Of a stretch of 35,240 nt of DNA, positions 32,002 to 35,240 are shown piece after piece. Positions within the stretch are counted from its first letter, which is position 1. Each line of letters begins with the position of its first letter. The notes beneath the pieces were generated by a model. The model was not told where the DNA came from. It worked only from the letters and a program-made list of their open reading frames with translations, and made no database searches. This DNA is from Fidelibacterota bacterium. GTDB lineage: Bacteria; Fidelibacterota; Marinisomatia; SCGC-AAA003-L08; TS1B11. Location: assembly GCA_022574435.1 (NCBI GenBank), contig JACZSB010000002.1:1-35240 (forward strand). Direction: 5' to 3'. Both the position numbers and the translations under genes were made by a program.

Positions 32002-32742
32002 ATGACTACTTTCCTGCTGCCCCTGATCTTCATGGTGGTGGCCCTGGTCTATTCCGCGGTGGGGCTGGGTGGAGGCTCCACTTACGTGGCCATATTGGCG
32101 CTCACCGGTATGGACCACCAACAACTGCCCACCATTTCCCTGTCGCTCAACCTGGTGGTCACCAGCGTGGGAATCTACAATTTCCGCCGCCACGACCACA
32201 TCCGCTTCGACCTGATCTGGCCGTTCCTGATCACCTCGCTACCTATGGCTTATTTGGGCGGATCGCTGCAGTTGTCCCGGCTAACTTTCCTATGGCTGCT
32301 ATTTATTACGCTGCTGTTCGTGGCGGTGCGCATTTATCTTTGGCGCGAAGTCACCTTTAACTTGCACCTCAATCATCTCGGGCGCCGGGCAACCATGCTG
32401 GCCTCGGGCGCTGCGCTGGGATTTGTAGCCGGTACAGTGGGTATCGGCGGCGGTATCCTGCTGGTACCCCTCATGATTATGTTAAGTTTGGCCAGGGAGC
32501 AGGAGGCGGCTGGGGCCGGGGCGGTTTTTGTATGGGTTAACTCGGCCATGGGACTGATTGCCCGTTTCAACCGGCAAGCGTTTGATCCTGACCTGATTGT
32601 GCCGCTGGTAGTGGCCGTAATTGTGGGCGCCGGGATCGGCTCGTACCTGGGCGCCGCCCGGCTCAAGCCCCGGTCGGTGCAACTAATTATGGGGGTAGTG
32701 ATCCTGATGGCCTTGGTGTCAATTGGGGGGCAACTGCTATGA
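32002..32742 (+). CDS. TauE/SafE-family membrane permease
   Basis: This 246-aa protein is almost entirely membrane helices (about eight) with an internal duplication. The two half-repeats carry the family glycine motifs VYSAVGLGGGSTYVAILALT (about residues 16-35) and FVAGTVGIGGGILLVPLMI (about 140-158). The family moves sulfite, sulfoacetate or other small organosulfur anions, and the substrate is not readable from sequence. It lies inside the Moco operon, with a four-base overlap into moeA, so a link to sulfur oxyanions handled by a molybdoenzyme is possible but unproven. Confidence 0.87.
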   Translation: MTTFLLPLIFMVVALVYSAVGLGGGSTYVAILALTGMDHQQLPTISLSLNLVVTSVGIYNFRRHDHIRFDLIWPFLITSLPMAYLGGSLQLSRLTFLWLLFITLLFVAVRIYLWREVTFNLHLNHLGRRATMLASGAALGFVAGTVGIGGGILLVPLMIMLSLAREQEAAGAGAVFVWVNSAMGLIARFNRQAFDPDLIVPLVVAVIVGAGIGSYLGAARLKPRSVQLIMGVVILMALVSIGGQLL

Positions 32743-33968
32743 AGAGCGTCCCGGAAGCCCGGAAAATCGTGGCGGCCGCCGTCCCCGTTCCAACGTCGGA
32801 ACTGGTCCCCCTGGCCGAATTGACCGGCCGGGTGCTGGCCGAGCCTATATTGGCCCCCTTTCCCCGGCCCCGGTACACAGATTCCGCCATGGATGGCTTT
32901 GCGGTACGTACCGCCGATCTGGCCCGCGCCGACAGACAAAATCACATCGCTCTACGTTTGGTGGGGGTCACCGCAGCCGGGGCCCGGGAGCCGGGGGTCG
33001 TCGGTCCCGGAGAATGCCGGCAGGTGATGACCGGAGCGGCCATCCCTGAGGGGGCCGATGCCGTGGTCAAAGTGGAGGATACCAGCGGCTTCGAAAAGGA
33101 GCCGGTGCAGGTTTACCATGCTCCCCAGGTTGGAGAAAACATGCGTAAGGCCGGTGAGGAAATCCCAGCTGGGGAGCTGCTACTGAGCCCGGGTGCTCGA
33201 TTTGGGCCTGGTGAGTTGGGCATCCTGGCGGGCTGCGGTTTGGATACAGCGTCTGTTTATCTCCGGCCCCCGGTAGCCCTGATCACCACGGGTAACGAAC
33301 TGGTCCGGCCGGGAGAACCCTTATCTCCGGGGATGATATATAATTCCAATCTACCGGTGCTGCGGACCCTGGCGGAGCTGGCCGGGGCTACTATAATCTC
33401 GGCTGAGACCGTTCCTGATGACCAGCAGGCTCAGCGGGACAGTGTCGCCCAAGCGTTGGAACAGGCTAAATTGGTGGTGGTTAGCGGTGGTGTATCCATG
33501 GGGCGCTTCGATCATGTTCGGGAAGTTTTACGGTCACAGGGCATCCGGGAGCGGTTCTGGCGGGTGGCTCAGAAGCCGGGCAAACCGCTCTACTTCGGTA
33601 CCGGCCCTGACACCCTGGTGTTCGGTTTACCGGGGAACCCGGTGTCGGCATTTATCTGCTTCATGGAGTTCATTTGGCCCGCGCTGGAGAGCCTCCAGGG
33701 TTTAGCTCCCAGGCCCCAACTGCGAGGGACATTATCAGCCCCCTATCCCCGGGAGCGGAAGCTCTGGCGCTTCCTGCTCGGGGAGGCCTGGGTGCAGGTT
33801 GGCCGTCTAATGGTGCGGCCCTCCGGGAAGCGCGGCTCTCACATGTTCACCACCACCCTGAAGGCCAATTGCATCCTGTCAGCATCACCAGGTGAAGGCC
33901 CGCTTGAGGAAGGGGCGGAAATCTCCGTCCGGTTGCTGCCCTGGACTATGTTGCCGGGGGAAGCATGA
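32739..33968 (+). CDS. moeA: Molybdopterin molybdenumtransferase MoeA
   Basis: MoeA inserts molybdate into adenylylated molybdopterin. The 409-aa product has the family blocks in order: YTDSAMDGFAVRTADL (about residues 47-62), MTGAAIPEGADAVVKVEDT, GENMRKAGEE, TTGNELVRPGE, VVSGGVSMGRFDHVREVL with its catalytic acidic residue, QKPGKPLYFG, and GLPGNPVSAFICF. Nothing is missing and the length is standard. ATGA couples it to the permease, and the same arrangement couples it to moaD. It works after the MoaB domain of the upstream fusion. Confidence 0.97.
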   Translation: MKSVPEARKIVAAAVPVPTSELVPLAELTGRVLAEPILAPFPRPRYTDSAMDGFAVRTADLARADRQNHIALRLVGVTAAGAREPGVVGPGECRQVMTGAAIPEGADAVVKVEDTSGFEKEPVQVYHAPQVGENMRKAGEEIPAGELLLSPGARFGPGELGILAGCGLDTASVYLRPPVALITTGNELVRPGEPLSPGMIYNSNLPVLRTLAELAGATIISAETVPDDQQAQRDSVAQALEQAKLVVVSGGVSMGRFDHVREVLRSQGIRERFWRVAQKPGKPLYFGTGPDTLVFGLPGNPVSAFICFMEFIWPALESLQGLAPRPQLRGTLSAPYPRERKLWRFLLGEAWVQVGRLMVRPSGKRGSHMFTTTLKANCILSASPGEGPLEEGAEISVRLLPWTMLPGEA

Positions 33969-34222
33969 CCGGGCCGGAGGTTAAAATCACCGTGCTACTT
34001 TTTTCCCACCTGCGGCACGCACTGGGCAGCGGGAAGTTGACCATCACCTTGGCAACCGGTTCCACCGCCGCCGACCTGGTAGGCCATATCCGGGAAATGC
34101 TTGAGGAGCGCCTGGCCGGAATGCCCATGCGGGTGGCCGTTAATGGGCAGTTTGCCACCGATGATACCATCCTCCAGGCCGGTGACGAGGTAGCCCTGAT
34201 TCCACCCGTGCAGGGGGGTTGA
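33965..34222 (+). CDS. moaD: Molybdopterin synthase small subunit MoaD
   Basis: MoaD is a ubiquitin-fold sulfur carrier; its C-terminal Gly-Gly is thiocarboxylated and gives sulfur to cyclic pyranopterin monophosphate. The 85-aa product ends PPVQGG as required, preceded by DEVALIPPV, the standard tail. The N-terminal strand ITVLLFSHLRHALG fits the family. It overlaps moeA and moaE by four bases each. The activating enzyme (MoeB) and the sulfur source are not in this window. Confidence 0.95.
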   Translation: MTGPEVKITVLLFSHLRHALGSGKLTITLATGSTAADLVGHIREMLEERLAGMPMRVAVNGQFATDDTILQAGDEVALIPPVQGG

Positions 34223-34224
34223 AG

Positions 34225-34641
34225 ATGGTGATGACCGAACTGGTGGAAGGACCGCTGCCGCAATTGGCGGAAGCTCAGGGGCTGACCGAAACAGGCGCAG
34301 AAGTAATTTTCCATGGCCGGGTGCGGGATCGGGAGCAGGGCCGGGAGATTGTGGCCCTGTATTACGAGGCTTATGCCTCCCTGGCCGACCACGAGCTGCG
34401 CGCCATCGGTGAGGAAACGGCCAGCCGCTATTCCCTTCTGGACCTTACCTGCCATCATCGGATAGGGGAGGTGCCGGTGGGGGCAGTCTCATTGCGGGTG
34501 GTGGCCCTGGCCCGGCATCGGGAAGCTGCCCTGGAGGCGGTGACCTGGATGGTGGATCAATTGAAGCGCCGGGTGCCGATCTGGAAGTGGGGCGTGCTAT
34601 CTTCCGGTGAGCGGTTCCCTTCAGGACTGGCGACAAAATGA
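34225..34641 (+). CDS. moaE: Molybdopterin synthase large subunit MoaE
   Basis: MoaE pairs with MoaD to form molybdopterin synthase. The product (138 aa) has GAEVIFHGRVRDREQGREIV (about residues 24-43), then YEAYASLADHELRAI, HHRIGEVPVGAVSLRVVALA, and the active-site lysines in DQLKRRVPIWKWG. The ATG at 34225 is preferred over a TTG four bases before the moaD end (34219), because AGGGGGG would then be well spaced; the choice adds or drops only two residues. It is the last gene of the Moco operon. Confidence 0.95.
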   Translation: MVMTELVEGPLPQLAEAQGLTETGAEVIFHGRVRDREQGREIVALYYEAYASLADHELRAIGEETASRYSLLDLTCHHRIGEVPVGAVSLRVVALARHREAALEAVTWMVDQLKRRVPIWKWGVLSSGERFPSGLATK

Positions 34642-34800
34642 TTTGCTCACGCAACTCATCGGCCATCGTAGATAATGCATGCACCAGGAGTTTCCCCGAA
34701 AATTGAATACGTGAGCCTGTAGTGCAATAATCTATTGGGAATCGTATATAATGACAAGTGGAAGAAACTGTTATTCAATAAGGGATCCCTTGGCCAGGGG
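34642..34800. other. Non-coding region after moaE
   Basis: No convincing ORF lies here on either strand. The DNA between 34715 and 34785 is AT-rich (TAATCTATTG, TATATAATGA, TTATTCAATA). TATATAATG near 34744 resembles a -10 element, but no plus-strand gene follows. I see no stem with a T-run that would terminate the Moco operon. Confidence 0.3.
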
Positions 34801-34873
34801 AACCTCACCCCCGTCCTGCGGCCGCCCCCTCTCCTTAAGGAGAGGGGCGACACGAAGTGTCTGGGGTGAGGTT
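34801..34873. repeat. Palindromic intergenic repeat with nested hairpins
   Basis: A 73-base unit is closed by an 11-base perfect inverted repeat, AACCTCACCCC (34801-34811) and GGGGTGAGGTT (34863-34873). Inside are a perfect 22-base palindrome centred on TTAA (34826-34847) and a small hairpin, GACAC-GAA-GTGTC (34849-34861). Such three-arm units are typical of dispersed REP/MITE-like repeats in intergenic DNA. No second copy is visible in this window. It lies between the Moco operon and a convergent outer-membrane gene. Confidence 0.7.
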
Positions 34874-34956
34874 AAACGGAACGTAATCCCACGATTAGCC
34901 ATTAGTGGTAGAGAGGTTTAATATTTCGGGGGAACTCCTGAAAAGCTTCCGGCCGA

Positions 34957-35240
34957 CTAAAACTCCAGCCCCAGGGCGAATGCGCTACTGAGGCCTAACG
35001 GTCCCAGGTTCTTCACCGCCCCATCCACCGTAAGCCGCCTGTCAAGATGCCCACGGTTAGTGACTAATCCCAGCCCCAGTGAAAACCCCGACAGCAGATC
35101 GGAATAGGCAGCGCCCCGGGCGTAGTCCGTTTTACCCTCATCCACCCCCAGCCGGAATTGGATACCCAGCGGTAGGGTGAACTCGCCGCCCAGACGCCAG
35201 ACCGGGTTATCCAGCCCCTCGAGCCGGCCCGCAGTGACAT
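34957..35240 (-). CDS. PorV/PorQ-like outer-membrane beta-barrel protein, C-terminal fragment
   Basis: Only the last 93 or so residues are in the window; the frame stays open to the right edge. They alternate polar and aromatic/aliphatic residues in strand-like runs (WRLGGEFTLPLGIQFRLG, then GFSLGLGLV) and end in SSAFALGLEF, with the terminal Phe expected for insertion by the BAM machinery. The LTVDGAVKNLGPLGLSSAFA strand pair resembles the end of PorV/PorQ and UPF0164-type barrels of the Bacteroidota-Chlorobi-Marinimicrobia group. The first visible GTG, at 35145, is internal. The product is exported, and its full domain order cannot be judged. Confidence 0.6.
   Translation of the reverse strand, partial: VTAGRLEGLDNPVWRLGGEFTLPLGIQFRLGVDEGKTDYARGAAYSDLLSGFSLGLGLVTNRGHLDRRLTVDGAVKNLGPLGLSSAFALGLEF

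Noticed and set aside
1-35240. CRISPR arrays, tRNA or rRNA genes, prophage or transposase genes
   Set aside because: I saw no direct-repeat array, no cloverleaf ending in the expected TTC loop, and no integrase or transposase motif. The only repeat element is the palindrome at 34801-34873.

Overview
The window is almost entirely one flagellar super-cluster (positions 1 to about 26065), followed by a short signalling and glycosyltransferase-like segment, an accessory stretch with two decayed genes, and a molybdenum-cofactor (Moco) operon. Both P-ring (flgI) and L-ring (flgH) genes are present, so the host is a diderm. A C-terminal fragment of a PorV/PorQ-like outer-membrane barrel at the right edge, flhF/flhG, a FliY-like FliN and a fliW-csrA pair suggest an uncultured FCB-superphylum or neighbouring lineage (Neomarinimicrobiota- or Calditrichota-like). 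That placement is an inference with low certainty. The DNA is moderately GC-rich, and gene starts often overlap the preceding stop by 1 to 11 bases.

Layout. 1-3151: hook genes (end of fliK, flgD, the TIGR02530 flagellar operon protein, flgE). 3244-5300: stator genes motA and motB, and fliL. 5311-12932: switch and export apparatus (fliM, fliY-like fliN, fliO, fliP, fliQ, fliR, flhB, flhA). 12922-15994: flhF, flhG, a small membrane protein and the sigma-28 gene. 15991-17911: two unrecognised proteins and a GAF protein with a histidine-kinase dimerisation helix but no ATPase domain. 18137-25338: a second block (flgF, flgG, flgA, flgH, flgI, flgJ N-terminal domain, flgN, flgK, flgL) behind a candidate sigma-54-like promoter. 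25341-26065: fliW and csrA, the post-transcriptional control pair for flagellin.

26066-30729 is looser. It holds a cyclic-nucleotide-binding regulator translationally coupled to a degenerate GT2/TPR protein, then a frameshifted relic of a more canonical GT2 glycosyltransferase, an XRE regulator, and a convergent SprA-related HExxH protein with a foldable leader. 30730-34641 is a Moco operon: a truncated moaA relic that has lost a cluster cysteine, a moaC-moaB fusion, a TauE/SafE permease, moeA, moaD and moaE. A 73-base multi-hairpin palindromic element (34801-34873) separates it from the outer-membrane fragment.

The genes needed for rod, hook, rings, export gate, motor and switch are largely present. 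Flagellin, cap (fliD), fliS, a recognisable flgM, the MS ring, the ATPase complex and all chemotaxis genes are not in the window; several probably lie upstream of position 1. The most unusual points are the FliY-type protein that keeps the CheC-site Glu but not the Asn, the FlhB NPAH cleavage motif, the ATPase-less GAF/DHp protein, the FlgH without a lipobox and with a hydrophobic tail, and the two pseudogenes (GT2 and moaA). I did not find a wholly new multi-gene system; the best candidates are the uncharacterised genes around sigma-28 and the cyclic-nucleotide/pseudo-glycosyltransferase pair.
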